From the IMG/VR virus record IMGVR_UViG_3300033148_001599, positions 1 through 42,829 of that record: 42,829 nt of DNA; one strand, written 5' to 3'. The notes under the pieces were generated by a model. That model did no database searches, was not told where the DNA came from, and saw only the letters and a list, made by a program, of their open reading frames with translations. The stretch comes from a virus. Positions 15,635 through 24,449 of this stretch are shown in pieces (the first letter of the stretch is position 1; each line of letters opens with the position of its first letter). A program made the position numbers and the translations under genes.

Positions 15635-16645
15635 CTATACAAAGTCAATATCCAAGTCATCGCCGACGATAACGTCCTCCATTATCTTGTTGTACCTGCG
15701 CCAACGGCAATCCCATGCGGAGCAAGTAGTTGCTGTCAAGCTGGACACGATATCCTTGTGTCTATTTTTTCCCCAAAAATCTGCGAAATTTCTGTCAAAT
15801 ACATTGCCTATGATGTACTCGGGTGTCCGGAGGAAGCAACAGACGAAACAGTTGCCCTGCGGATCTATGACGGTATGCGTCGGAGACAGGAAGCATTTCA
15901 CGTTCTCCGTGCGTGGTAGCACAGAGCCGAAGACATCGACATCGTGCATCATCATGTCGCGCTCATATACAATCTGCTCCTCACACATCTGCACCTGTTT
16001 CTTGTCCATGGTGTTCGGGCCATTGTGCTCGGCCTTGAACTGTACGTAGCCCACTCCGAGGTCAGCCCCCAGTTCCAGCATGTCCCCTGTATCTTGATGG
16101 TTCAGGTTGTTCAGCAGAAACTTCACGCCTATGCGCGGGCGCGTGAAGCCGTTCTTCGTCTTAACGAACCGACGGATGTTATCGCATACGGTCTCGAAGG
16201 CGTTCTTGGCGCGAGGGCGCTTGATGTCTTCGTACGTCTGGTAGTCCGCAGCGTCCAGCCCGATCCGTACATACCGGAAGTCTTTCAGGATATCCATGTC
16301 AAGGTTCGTGCCGTTCGTGAACAGCCCCAACTTCAGACCGCAGTCAATGGCGTGTTCCGCTATCTTCTCAAAGTCCGGATGCAGTGTCGGTTCTCCTCCG
16401 CCAGAAAACTCCAGCGACTTCACACCAGCCCGGGAGATGTCGTCTATCATCCGCAGTGTTGATGCCGTGTCAGCAACGTGATGGTCTTCCCGGTTCTCAT
16501 GCTTGTACAGACAGAACGAACAGTTGTAATTGCAGATGGTCGTGGGCCAGAAGCTGACCATCCTCGGCGGTGGAATGTGGCCGGACAGTATCTGTTTCGC
16601 CTCGTGATAGAACGACAGTATCTTGTGCGATCCCAGTGGATTCAT
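15635..16645 (-). CDS. Radical SAM enzyme with SPASM-like C-terminus
   Basis: 336 residues. The CxxxCxxC cluster motif is CNYNCSFC near residue 38-45. SGGGEPTLHPDF is the usual GGEP motif for S-adenosylmethionine binding. The C-terminal part has CFLSPTHTVIDPQGNCFVCC and later CSAWDCRW, cysteine clusters like the SPASM domain that binds extra iron-sulfur clusters. Substrate unknown. Its start overlaps the stop of the HAD-like gene (ATGA). It is the last gene of the island before the tail tube, separated from it by about 75 bases. Confidence 0.85.
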   Translation of the reverse strand: MNPLGSHKILSFYHEAKQILSGHIPPPRMVSFWPTTICNYNCSFCLYKHENREDHHVADTASTLRMIDDISRAGVKSLEFSGGGEPTLHPDFEKIAEHAIDCGLKLGLFTNGTNLDMDILKDFRYVRIGLDAADYQTYEDIKRPRAKNAFETVCDNIRRFVKTKNGFTRPRIGVKFLLNNLNHQDTGDMLELGADLGVGYVQFKAEHNGPNTMDKKQVQMCEEQIVYERDMMMHDVDVFGSVLPRTENVKCFLSPTHTVIDPQGNCFVCCFLRTPEYIIGNVFDRNFADFWGKNRHKDIVSSLTATTCSAWDCRWRRYNKIMEDVIVGDDLDIDFV

Positions 16646-16947
16646 ACCAGTCCCCCCATTTCATCCCAGTTCGTAAACTTCTCCGCTTCATCCCCGATGT
16701 ACAGGTCAAAGTGTGGCTTGTCCATTATCAGGTGGTGGTACGGCACCGCCCATTTCTCCAGCCATGCCAGCGTATCGGTTTGATGTTCTTCGCTCGACCG
16801 GTGCGTGAACAGGACTACCAGGTGGCCAGCCTCGCACCACTTCCCCAGTTGCTCGATGGCCCCGGGAAGCGGTTTGCAGTTCATGATGCCGAATGACTTG
16901 TACCTGTCGGTGCAGAAGGTGTTGTCGAGATCAATCCCTATCTTCAA
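16642..16947 (-). CDS. Small HAD-family phosphatase (possible GmhB role)
   Basis: 101 residues. MKIGIDLDNTF gives the HAD motif I DxDxT-like site. LVVLFTHRSS is motif II. MDKPHFDLYIGDEA gives the lysine of motif III and the acidic motif IV. Small HAD proteins of this kind often sit with sugar nucleotidyltransferases. It is shorter than the usual GmhB (about 190 residues) and lacks its zinc-binding loop. So the role as heptose bisphosphate phosphatase is inferred from the neighbours (isomerase, kinase, nucleotidyltransferase). Coupled by ATGA on both sides. Confidence 0.7.
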   Translation of the reverse strand: MKIGIDLDNTFCTDRYKSFGIMNCKPLPGAIEQLGKWCEAGHLVVLFTHRSSEEHQTDTLAWLEKWAVPYHHLIMDKPHFDLYIGDEAEKFTNWDEMGGLV

Positions 16948-18500
16948 TGTGAGAACCCCTCGTCTTCCGTGAAGTCACCGACGATGTCCACGTTGATCTG
17001 TGGCATTTCTTCGATTGTATCAAACACGACCATAGCATCGTAGTTATCAAACCGTCCGTTCGGAACACGAACATCAAACTTGTGCGACAATACCAGTTCC
17101 AAGCAGTCCAGCATGATGTGCGCTGCGTAGTTCTTCTCCTTGTGTTTCACGCCGTCCTTGTCGTTCCGCAGTTTCTTGTACCGTGGATAGATGCGCTCGT
17201 ACTCGTCGAATATTTCGCGGGGTACAGGGAGCGTCGGCAACCACGCAAAGCCCTTCGTGATAGTCTTGCCCGTTCCGTCGATTGCAACTTCCCGCGTACT
17301 CTCCGGGACCCTGGCCTCGTGCAACGGCGTGCCCGGTAGCGGAATCAGATACGGTTCAAGCGATAGACCTGCTCCCATTTCTGACATCTTCCGATAGTCT
17401 ATTATCTGCGTGACAAGGTCATCCAGCGTACAGTATGGCGTGAACAGCAACAGCGTGTAATACGGTTTGATGCCGGCATCGAGTATCAGTTGTGTGTTCT
17501 CCCATATCTGCTCGACGGTCTGTTTCTTGTTCAGGCTGTCCAGCACATCCTGGCTCGTGGACTCCACGCCTATGCTCAAGATGCGGAATCCAGCTGCGGC
17601 CATGAGTTTGACTCGGTATTCTGTAATCCGATTTATATTTGTCAGGCAGATGAAGCGCAACCTTTCCGGTATAGTTTCATTTTTCTTCGCTTCGACAATC
17701 GCCTCGAGCATCGGTTCCGTCCTGGAGTTCAGCAGGAAGAAGTCGTCGTCCACAAAGAATATCTGGCGTACATCCGGATATGCGTCCACCACGTCCATGA
17801 TCTGCGACACGACTTCATCCGGAGACAGGCTCACGACCGGCGCATTGCATCCACTCGCATACTTCCGCCACAGCGTCAGCGTACAGAACTTGCACCCCAT
17901 CGGGCAGTAGTTCGATGTGAACAGCCTGAAGGTATTGATTTCGTTATAGTCCGGTTCATCGTACAGCGTGGCCGTCTTCTTCCAGTACCGCTCGGCTCCC
18001 ATAGCCTCGTAGTCCAGACACTGACTAATCTCCCAGTAGTCCTCGGATGTCAGCACCTTGGCGTACGTCCGGGATATGATGCCGTCGATGGATCCGATGC
18101 CGTTACCCTTCGCCAGTTCCAGCATAGGATACTCGCCCTCGGCTGTGACGATAACATCCACCGGAGCGTTATCCAGAACCCGCTGATACTCCAGCGCCGC
18201 ACCGCTTCCGCCGGCCACTATCATGGCATCCGGCTGTAGCTTCTTCGCCTTGTGGATTGCCGCAAGATCGTATTCCAGTGTCGCTGTCAGGACAGAGAAC
18301 GCGATGATGTCGTACTTCACCTGCTCCAGCACTATCTCGAATGATACGGAATCGGGGTCATTACAATCGTAGACATCGCACTCGATATCATGGTACCGCA
18401 GATATGACGCTATCCGCCAGACACCGAGCGGAGGCGTGACAAATCGTTGGTTGAATAAGTCGCCCTTCGTAAACGGTGCCGCGATCAGTACCCGCTTCAT
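16944..18500 (-). CDS. B12-binding-type radical SAM enzyme (518 residues)
   Basis: The N-terminal half has the cobalamin-binding-like fold pattern (PPLGVWRIASYLR, then DIIAFSVLTATLEYDLA and AGGSGAALEYQ). The second half has the radical SAM cysteine motif CPMGCKFC. The canonical DxHxxG cobalamin signature is not obvious, so B12 binding is uncertain. Family members include methylases and ring-forming enzymes. The substrate cannot be read from sequence, but its place between a nucleotidyltransferase and a HAD phosphatase suggests a sugar or sugar-linked substrate. ATG 18500 overlaps the upstream stop as ATGA. Confidence 0.82.
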   Translation of the reverse strand: MKRVLIAAPFTKGDLFNQRFVTPPLGVWRIASYLRYHDIECDVYDCNDPDSVSFEIVLEQVKYDIIAFSVLTATLEYDLAAIHKAKKLQPDAMIVAGGSGAALEYQRVLDNAPVDVIVTAEGEYPMLELAKGNGIGSIDGIISRTYAKVLTSEDYWEISQCLDYEAMGAERYWKKTATLYDEPDYNEINTFRLFTSNYCPMGCKFCTLTLWRKYASGCNAPVVSLSPDEVVSQIMDVVDAYPDVRQIFFVDDDFFLLNSRTEPMLEAIVEAKKNETIPERLRFICLTNINRITEYRVKLMAAAGFRILSIGVESTSQDVLDSLNKKQTVEQIWENTQLILDAGIKPYYTLLLFTPYCTLDDLVTQIIDYRKMSEMGAGLSLEPYLIPLPGTPLHEARVPESTREVAIDGTGKTITKGFAWLPTLPVPREIFDEYERIYPRYKKLRNDKDGVKHKEKNYAAHIMLDCLELVLSHKFDVRVPNGRFDNYDAMVVFDTIEEMPQINVDIVGDFTEDEGFSH

Positions 18501-19156
18501 CCTGTCTCCTCCAGCAGTTGTTCGTATTGCTCCGGCGTGCCAATATCCCGGACCCCCGATTCTATCACGTACACGTTCGCCATGTGCGCCAGATGTGGCA
18601 ACCAATCCCGGCCGATATCAAACATCCGTGGCGACAGCGTGTTCAGCGCCTCGCCCTCACCGGTTATCAATCCAGAGAATGAGTGGGTGCCCTTCGGTAT
18701 CTCCGGCTTCTCCGCGAAGCCCACCATAACACCGTTCGCTATCTGCGCAATCCCGCACCCCGTCAGATCCTCACGTTCGTCCACGGCCACGGTCATCTTG
18801 TACACGTCTCGGTATTCGATGAACTCCACCAGGTCGATATCCGTCCAGACATCCCCGTATATCACGATGAACCGTTCCTTGCCTATCCACTCCCGTGACG
18901 CATACAACGTGCCGGCGCTTCCGAGTAGTTCCTTCTCGCCCATCAACTCCACACCTGACCCGTACAGTTCCTCGAACATCATCCCGGGCTGGTAATGGAC
19001 GTTGACTATGATGTCCATGGTATCGTCCACCTCCCACAGCCGGTCTATCCAGTGCCTGACAATCGGCTTCCCGGCAACGGGCAGCAGGCACTTCGGCATG
19101 TCCGTATACCCCTGCATCCGGGTGGACATCCCCGCGCACAGTATGATGGCTTTCAC
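18497..19156 (-). CDS. Sugar-phosphate nucleotidyltransferase, HddC-like
   Basis: 219 residues starting MKAIILCAGMSTRMQGYTDM (GTG start). It carries the modified signature of NTP transferases, followed by PKCLLPVAGKPIVRHW and VIYGDVWTD, with the metal-binding aspartate in GDxxTD. The C-terminal end is RDIGTPEQYEQLL, typical of this family. HddC makes GDP-D-glycero-alpha-D-manno-heptose from the 1-phosphate. I prefer that role because an isomerase and a HddA-like kinase are in the same island. Family members using other sugars are hard to exclude. The GTG start overlaps the previous stop (GTGA). Confidence 0.75.
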   Translation of the reverse strand: MKAIILCAGMSTRMQGYTDMPKCLLPVAGKPIVRHWIDRLWEVDDTMDIIVNVHYQPGMMFEELYGSGVELMGEKELLGSAGTLYASREWIGKERFIVIYGDVWTDIDLVEFIEYRDVYKMTVAVDEREDLTGCGIAQIANGVMVGFAEKPEIPKGTHSFSGLITGEGEALNTLSPRMFDIGRDWLPHLAHMANVYVIESGVRDIGTPEQYEQLLEETG

Positions 19157-20103
19157 AGTTCCAGCGCCTCCAAGAATCTGGCCTTTGTATTTTCTTCCGA
19201 GTAGTACGATACCTCCTCGGCAGCGTGGTCGCAAACATCTTCGTAGAATGACTGGTCGGTATACAGCGCCATCGTCAACTCAATCATCCGCTTGCTGTCA
19301 TAGATGTACGTCCCGAGATGCGGGAACAACCTGGCCTGCGTATGCGAGTGCATGTTCCCGATGACTGGCGTGCCACAGCCAGCCCCGAATATGGCGTTCC
19401 TCGATGTCCCTATCATGTCGCTCGGGTTCAACATCACCACGCTCGGCGCAACGATATGCTCCAGATAATGATCCCATGCGATCCGGGACACGGTATCGAG
19501 GTTCTCGATTCCCATTATATCCTTGAAGAACCACACCTGATTCTCTACGGGCTCGCACAACAGGCACGGCTTCTTCACCGCCTTGATGACCCCGAGGCTC
19601 GTGATAACGTTGGTCGGGTACCTCTGCTGGTCCATGCCGAGATTGCAGCACACCAGTATCCGGTCGGTCTTCGTCTGCTTCGGTGCGTTTATCACCTTGT
19701 CGGTTATGGGAACGTGCAGGAAGAACGCCGGCGTATCCCACAGCGACTCGTACCACGGAATACGGTCCTCCTCGAATGCGCCTATCAGATCCACCTCCTG
19801 TAGCAGTTCATAGAATAACCGCTGGTGGTCGAACGGCATCTTCGTGAAGTAGTTGATCGTGCCCTCCGGACAGAATATCGTCTTGCAGTCTTGGTGCTTG
19901 GCTATCTGAATCGCATCCTCAATGTACCTGTCGCAGTCCACGAACAGCACAACATCGTACTCGTCCAGCACTTCCTTGTTCTCTCGGACAGACAGAATGG
20001 AGCGGTGTTCCCCTCCGAACAGACGGGGCCAGTCGAATATGTTGTTGGAATGCGCCGTCACCTTGCCGTTGAAATCCGCTCCCGAGAGCATACAGAACTT
20101 CAT
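19153..20103 (-). CDS. Glycosyltransferase-like protein (316 residues)
   Basis: Rossmann-type alternation with DEYDVVLFVDCD and CKTIFCPEGTINYF in the N-terminal half, and DRILVCCNLGMDQQRYP and VVMLNPSDMIGTSRN later. The C-terminal GAGCGTPVIGNMHSHTQARLFP resembles the acceptor end of GT-B glycosyltransferases (G.GTP.I). No clear named family. The location among GT2 and sugar-nucleotide genes supports glycan transfer. ATGA-coupled upstream and GTGA-coupled to the nucleotidyltransferase. Confidence 0.55.
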   Translation of the reverse strand: MKFCMLSGADFNGKVTAHSNNIFDWPRLFGGEHRSILSVRENKEVLDEYDVVLFVDCDRYIEDAIQIAKHQDCKTIFCPEGTINYFTKMPFDHQRLFYELLQEVDLIGAFEEDRIPWYESLWDTPAFFLHVPITDKVINAPKQTKTDRILVCCNLGMDQQRYPTNVITSLGVIKAVKKPCLLCEPVENQVWFFKDIMGIENLDTVSRIAWDHYLEHIVAPSVVMLNPSDMIGTSRNAIFGAGCGTPVIGNMHSHTQARLFPHLGTYIYDSKRMIELTMALYTDQSFYEDVCDHAAEEVSYYSEENTKARFLEALEL

Positions 20104-20294
20104 AGCGTGACCTTGTCTACTTCATCGCTCCCGTTCATGATGATGAAATCGTTTGACTGTTCCACCTTCGTGATGGGGTCAATGCGCCAGACCACTATCG
20201 ACGAGAAACTCCGTATCTCCTTGATCTTGTATATCTTGTTCCTGCCCTTCGATGTCCGTACATAATCGCCCAACGCCAAGTCTCCAACCTTCAT
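20100..20294 (-). CDS. Small beta-rich protein (64 residues)
   Basis: MKVGDLALGDYVRTSKGRNKIYKIKEI has the pattern of a small SH3-like or KOW-like barrel (VGDLALGDYV). It ends NGSDEVDKVTL. Not recognised further. It is coupled by ATGA to the methyltransferase before it and to the glycosyltransferase-like gene after it, so it is a real member of the island rather than chance. It could bind a partner enzyme. Confidence 0.6.
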   Translation of the reverse strand: MKVGDLALGDYVRTSKGRNKIYKIKEIRSFSSIVVWRIDPITKVEQSNDFIIMNGSDEVDKVTL

Positions 20295-20809
20295 GATATC
20301 TCCTCCCGTTTCTGTGCTATGAAATGTAAGTGCGTCTCCGGCTCGTACATCGATCTGTCAAATGATTCTATCGTGAAGCCCCTGTCTGTCAAGAATACGG
20401 ACAGCGTCCCCTCCGTCCATCCCCATTTATGCAGTTGCCCTGGTCGGTCCTGGCCCCCGTAAAGGCACGCCATCACGTACTCCGCCACCGGTCTGTTGTG
20501 TACGGGGTCATCGAACGGCAGCTTATCCATAGCCAGAATAGCGCAGACTGCCATCAAATCAGGCGATGACAGTTCAATCCGACCACCGAGGCCCAGTACA
20601 CGCCAACATTCAGCCACGAGCCTGTCAGCCCCCTTCAGCGTGAAATGCTCAAAACAGCCCTGCATCAGCACGTATTCAAAGGATTCATCCAGGAATGGCA
20701 GACACTCGCCCCGGCAGACGGCCTCCAAGTGATTCCCCTCGATAGCGTTCAGATCGGTATGGATAAAGCCCTCCATCTTCGAGTTCCCTGCCCCTATTTC
20801 CAACCGCAT
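20291..20809 (-). CDS. SAM-dependent methyltransferase-like protein (172 residues)
   Basis: MRLEIGAGNSKMEGFIHTDL has the motif I region EIGAGNS with an acidic residue in the next strand. LPFLDESFEYVLMQGCFEHF and ECWRVLGLGGRIELSSPD match later methyltransferase motifs (post-I, IV). Small class I enzymes like this in glycan clusters often methylate sugars or glycan ends. Substrate unknown. Start overlaps the GT2 stop by one base (TGATG), stop overlaps next start. Confidence 0.75.
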   Translation of the reverse strand: MRLEIGAGNSKMEGFIHTDLNAIEGNHLEAVCRGECLPFLDESFEYVLMQGCFEHFTLKGADRLVAECWRVLGLGGRIELSSPDLMAVCAILAMDKLPFDDPVHNRPVAEYVMACLYGGQDRPGQLHKWGWTEGTLSVFLTDRGFTIESFDRSMYEPETHLHFIAQKREEIS

Positions 20810-21432
20810 CAGACCTTGTTCTCCGCTGCTATCTCGCGGTAGTACGCGCAGTAGTTCTTGTACGGTTCGACCTCCGTGTCCCCGTATCTGGCCAGCAGGC
20901 GTTTCGCACCCTCAATCCGGTACCGCTCGCCAGCCGATTCCCGTGTCCGCAGGTTGCGTATCCTGACACCATCATCGATGTGACGCACCACCAGGTTCTC
21001 GGCGTTATAGGCAACGGCATCGAAGCTGTCCGTCCAGATGACTCGGCTCTTGCGCCACAGCCTCGGGCATGATGACAGGTCGTCCCCACCGTATATCATC
21101 CGGAACGCAAGGATGTCAGAATAGTTGTCCCACGAAATGTACTCGCCAAGCTTCTCCAGCAACTCCGTATCGTACCGCTCGTCCGGATCCGGCTTGAATA
21201 CCCACTCGTGGTTTGCCAGCAGTGCCGCCTGATGGATGTACGCATACGAATAGTACACACGTGGGAACAGCAGTATCTTGTTTGTGAATTTCCGGGCAAT
21301 CTCTACCGTCCTGTCAGTGCTCCCCTGGTCCACCACTACGAAGTCATCCACATACGGAGCCAGCAGCCCGAACGCTTCCTCGAGATATTCCTCCTCGTTA
21401 TGGACGTTGACGATTACGGAGATGGGGTTCAT
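20809..21432 (-). CDS. Glycosyltransferase family 2 (207 residues)
   Basis: MNPISVIVNVHNEEEYLEEAF is the GT-A N-terminus. DFVVVDQGSTDRTVEIARKF follows, and WVFKPDPDERYD has the DPDE acidic motif needed for metal and donor binding. Short for the family and without a membrane segment, so it is a soluble enzyme. It pairs with a second GT2 at 25364-26260 that shares the same D.ESTDDT-type motif. The start overlaps the previous stop by ATGA. Confidence 0.88.
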   Translation of the reverse strand: MNPISVIVNVHNEEEYLEEAFGLLAPYVDDFVVVDQGSTDRTVEIARKFTNKILLFPRVYYSYAYIHQAALLANHEWVFKPDPDERYDTELLEKLGEYISWDNYSDILAFRMIYGGDDLSSCPRLWRKSRVIWTDSFDAVAYNAENLVVRHIDDGVRIRNLRTRESAGERYRIEGAKRLLARYGDTEVEPYKNYCAYYREIAAENKV

Positions 21433-21935
21433 TTCTGGACCACGGCATAGATTGCGGACGGAACATCACCGTATCTGTATATGACATCCAGGTTGCATGA
21501 CTTCCAATCACTGAACAGTCTCTCCGCTCCTTGCGGCGTGAATCGGCACAGGTCAAGGTCTTGCCACAGAGGGTAGCCGATCGACAGCATCCCGAACAGC
21601 GCACGTCCCCCTTTCAGCAACATGTCGTGTATCGCATCCGCCATCACAAACGGGTTGTGGCACTGTTCCATCACTCCGTGGCATACGACTATCTCTGGAA
21701 GGCGATGGGATTTATCGAAAAACTCATATTCCTCTATGTCTGCAACGATGTCCGGCTTCAGTTCTTTGCTCCGGTCAACGGTCTTGTAGTCAGCCCCGGC
21801 ATCCGTCCACAGCTTCCGATATCCCCACCCCTCGTCCGGGTGGCCTACGTCCAGAACCACCGACCCCGGCTTTGCATGGTCTTCTACGAACGCCGGCAAT
21901 ACGGCTTCATTGAAGTATCTGCGTTCCGGTGTCAT
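21429..21935 (-). CDS. Methyltransferase-like protein (168 residues)
   Basis: SVVLDVGHPDEGWGYRKLW replaces a normal glycine-rich motif I (VLDVG). An acidic residue at YKTVDRSKELKPDIVADIE follows, and then LPEIVVCHGVMEQCHNPF is in the motif IV position. Class I methyltransferase fold is likely; substrate unknown. Coupled on both sides by ATGA (21935 and 21432). Confidence 0.7.
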   Translation of the reverse strand: MTPERRYFNEAVLPAFVEDHAKPGSVVLDVGHPDEGWGYRKLWTDAGADYKTVDRSKELKPDIVADIEEYEFFDKSHRLPEIVVCHGVMEQCHNPFVMADAIHDMLLKGGRALFGMLSIGYPLWQDLDLCRFTPQGAERLFSDWKSCNLDVIYRYGDVPSAIYAVVQK

Positions 21936-22762
21936 CCTCCGAACTCCTTTTTGTAGTATTCATCATAGACCGGCTCCACCAGCAGTTCCCTGCCGAGGCA
22001 TCCACAGAACGGCTTGTCACACGGACGCGGTTCCGGATACAGTTCAAACCCCGTGAACAGATTGCCGAGAACAGTACGGTCGTGGTCACACGGCGACATA
22101 TCGAAGTTCTCCCACAGACTCACGCCACCGCAGCCAGCCGAGCATGTCTTGCCTTGCACGAATAGTGCATCGCCCGGCTGTCCACCCCCCTCGTCTCCAC
22201 AGTACCGCTTCCGCATCGGCACGATGCCCCTGTCATACAACCATTCCGCCCACTTCATGAACTCGTCCGCTGGTATGCGTGGATCGTCTATCATCCAAGT
22301 CGTTGTCTTGAAGCCCTTCTCCTGCGCATGTAGGAAGTTCTCGACGTAATCGTCCAGAGCCTTATCCCCACCCCACAACAGGCGTGCTTGCGGGTGAAAC
22401 GATGTCTCGATGATCTCAACGTACTCCGGGCTGGCTTGGTCCGCAAAGTCCGGGAACTGCAGGGACATGTTCGTCTGCAACTCCACCTTCCCGCCTATCT
22501 CCCCGACCTTCTGGCATACCTCGATGATCCAAGGCTTCAGCATCGGTTCCCCGCCCGTCAACGTAATCCGGAACGGCTGTGGTACGGTTTTCAATTTCTC
22601 AATGAACTCGTCTACATTGAACTCGTCCGCCACCTCGTGCGTCCCGTAGCAGTATGCGCATTGGAAGTTGCACTCGCGGTTGACCATCCATATCATCGTG
22701 AAGCGGTCTCGGTAACTCCGGTGCTTTCGCTCGGTATAGAACGGGCTATCAGGTAGTATCAT
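21932..22762 (-). CDS. Radical SAM enzyme (276 residues)
   Basis: CNFQCAYC (near residue 34) is the iron-sulfur CxxxCxxC motif, and LTGGEPMLKPW is the SAM-binding GGEP. The C-terminal third has many cysteines (CSAGCGG, CDHDR, CDKPFCGC), resembling a SPASM/twitch end for extra clusters. Substrate not known. Its start overlaps the last 14 bases of the deacetylase-like gene. Together with the genes at 15635, 16944 and 28666 the island encodes four radical SAM proteins. Confidence 0.85.
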   Translation of the reverse strand: MILPDSPFYTERKHRSYRDRFTMIWMVNRECNFQCAYCYGTHEVADEFNVDEFIEKLKTVPQPFRITLTGGEPMLKPWIIEVCQKVGEIGGKVELQTNMSLQFPDFADQASPEYVEIIETSFHPQARLLWGGDKALDDYVENFLHAQEKGFKTTTWMIDDPRIPADEFMKWAEWLYDRGIVPMRKRYCGDEGGGQPGDALFVQGKTCSAGCGGVSLWENFDMSPCDHDRTVLGNLFTGFELYPEPRPCDKPFCGCLGRELLVEPVYDEYYKKEFGG

Positions 22763-23288
22763 TTTTCAGCCTTTCTTCGAGCGCCTCCAGGTTGCGGCCC
22801 CCGATAAACTCCCACCAGTGAAAATTGAAGACCTCCTTCTCGTCTACTGAATCGTTGACCATCAGCCCCAACGTTTCGCACGCCCTGAACAGATCCGGGC
22901 AGACCTTGTTCCACGGCGGATAGAATGTGTCTATCGGGATGTCCACGCCCATCCGTGAGTTGTGTTTCTTCCAGTCATCGAGGCAGATGCCGAGGTCTGT
23001 CAGTATCGACTCGTAATCAAGCCCAGAGTAGTCCCAGTGACAGGATCCGTGCAACGCTATGTCCAGATTCGGCGTAGTCGTCAGCCACTCCCATACCCCA
23101 CGGCTTGACCACAGTTCATCCGTCAGTATCGTGACCGTGTGTATCTTGTCGTGCTCCAGGAACAGTTCGTGGATGTTCATGATCGTGGTCAGGTCGGTGT
23201 ACTTTCCGATATCATCGTCCCTGTATATGATTGCTACACCCCTTTCTGTGTTCGTCTTTGTGACACGGTTTGCATAATGTAATGCCAT
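22749..23288 (-). CDS. Polysaccharide-deacetylase-like protein, 5' end altered by HNH insertion
   Basis: The conserved part begins VAIIYRDDDIGKYTDL, with an acidic triad (DDD). Later come IALHGSCHWDYSGL, the H-G-x-x-H metal-binding motif of NodB-like deacetylases, and TFYPPWNKV. It would remove acetyl groups from a glycan. The available start at 23288 adds 17 residues (MALHYANRVTKTNTERG) encoded inside the HNH gene; no ATG, GTG or TTG lies nearer to the conserved region. The HNH gene overlaps it by 77 bases, so the original start was probably lost on insertion. Ends 14 bases into the radical SAM gene. Confidence 0.65.
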   Translation of the reverse strand: MALHYANRVTKTNTERGVAIIYRDDDIGKYTDLTTIMNIHELFLEHDKIHTVTILTDELWSSRGVWEWLTTTPNLDIALHGSCHWDYSGLDYESILTDLGICLDDWKKHNSRMGVDIPIDTFYPPWNKVCPDLFRACETLGLMVNDSVDEKEVFNFHWWEFIGGRNLEALEERLKNDTT

Positions 23289-23697
23289 TGTTTATGTCAA
23301 GACGTAAAGCCGGGTATTCGGTGAACGGTTTGATGTGGTGTGCGTTGAATTTGCCTTTTGTATCGCCGCATTCCTGACATTCATACCCATCTCTTTCAAA
23401 TACGGACGTTCTCCACGCAAAATATTCTTTCGTAGTTCTTTGGCGAAGATTTTCGGGGCATATTCCGCCCCTCCAGTTAGGGTTGCGACTTCCGGTGAGT
23501 CGCGTAAGGTGTTGACCAACCACCCGACCATTGCACTGCTTATCTTTATAGTATTGCTTGTAAAAATCAGAGTTGCTTCCGAATCGTTTTTTTACCCATC
23601 GCTTATGGTATTCTTTCAATTTGATTTTGCGGGCTTCGGCCGCTTCTTCTTTTGTCTTGTATTTCCGGCCACGATATGAACTGTCAGTCATAATCAT
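23212..23697 (-). CDS. HNH homing endonuclease (free-standing)
   Basis: 161 residues. The N-terminus is basic (MTDSSYRGRKYKTKEEAAEARK, possibly DNA-binding). NPNWRGG is followed by the HNH domain: CQECGDTKGKFNAHHIKPFTEY, then LDINNGITLCKPCHKDEH. The ATG at 23697 overlaps the methyltransferase stop (ATGA) with GGGGGGTGA upstream. The end lies inside the deacetylase-like gene in another frame. It is the third HNH gene in the window, each at a gene boundary. Confidence 0.9.
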   Translation of the reverse strand: MIMTDSSYRGRKYKTKEEAAEARKIKLKEYHKRWVKKRFGSNSDFYKQYYKDKQCNGRVVGQHLTRLTGSRNPNWRGGICPENLRQRTTKEYFAWRTSVFERDGYECQECGDTKGKFNAHHIKPFTEYPALRLDINNGITLCKPCHKDEHRKGCSNHIQGR

Positions 23698-24449
23698 TTC
23701 GTCACCCCCCATATCACACGCTCCAGTTCCATTTCGTGTATCGTATACTCGGTACAGTTCTCTGACAGGTACCGCTCGAGCATCTCCTGTGATATCTGCT
23801 GCATGTGCTCGCCACCCTCGTCCTCCTTCGGCTTCGCTACCACCCCGCATATCTCTCGGCCTACACGGAACTGCTCCGCAAACGCTTGGTCGAGATCGTG
23901 GACGTGTTCTACGGAATGGCTCGTGAATACCATGTCGAAGGTCTTGTCAGGAAACGCCAGGTCTTCCGCCAGCATCTGTTTGTATTCAGGCATCGTACAT
24001 TCCGGGCGCTTGAATTTCAGACACGGCAGGATAGCATACGCAAACCCGACGTTGACCATCGCCACGTCCACCCCCGTGTACTTGACCCCTGCGGTTGAAC
24101 ACCATATCCCGAACTCGCCCTGACCGCACCCGATATCCAGCAGCGTGCCGATAGACTTCATCTTGTCCTTCAGGATATTGTCATACAGATATTCAATACC
24201 CCCGGCCCTGCTGTTCGTAGCGTTCATCTTGTCAGCAAACGTGAATGTCCTGCCCTGATCGTAACTGTATGTCCTGACGTACGTCTCCACACCGCCCTGC
24301 TTGATAACATTCAGGAGATACCATACGGGTGTCATCAACGCGTTCCCCTCGTGCCAGCCGTTGATGTCGATACCATAGTCCTGTATCGTCGTGGGCATGC
24401 GCACAACGTTCGGGGCGAATACTCCGGGGATGATTTCGGGTTGTTTCAT
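23694..24449 (-). CDS. SAM-dependent methyltransferase (251 residues)
   Basis: GTLLDIGCGQGEFGIWC is motif I, VKYTGVDVAM the acidic post-I strand, and DLAFPDKTFDMVFTSHSVEHV motif IV, all typical class I methyltransferase. The first 100 residues (PNVVRMPTTIQDYG, GWHEGNALMTPVWYLLNV) are unlike a plain methyltransferase and could form an accessory domain. The end (EYTIHEMELERVIWGVTK) closes the fold. Start overlaps the previous small gene as ATGA. Confidence 0.82.
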   Translation of the reverse strand: MKQPEIIPGVFAPNVVRMPTTIQDYGIDINGWHEGNALMTPVWYLLNVIKQGGVETYVRTYSYDQGRTFTFADKMNATNSRAGGIEYLYDNILKDKMKSIGTLLDIGCGQGEFGIWCSTAGVKYTGVDVAMVNVGFAYAILPCLKFKRPECTMPEYKQMLAEDLAFPDKTFDMVFTSHSVEHVHDLDQAFAEQFRVGREICGVVAKPKEDEGGEHMQQISQEMLERYLSENCTEYTIHEMELERVIWGVTK

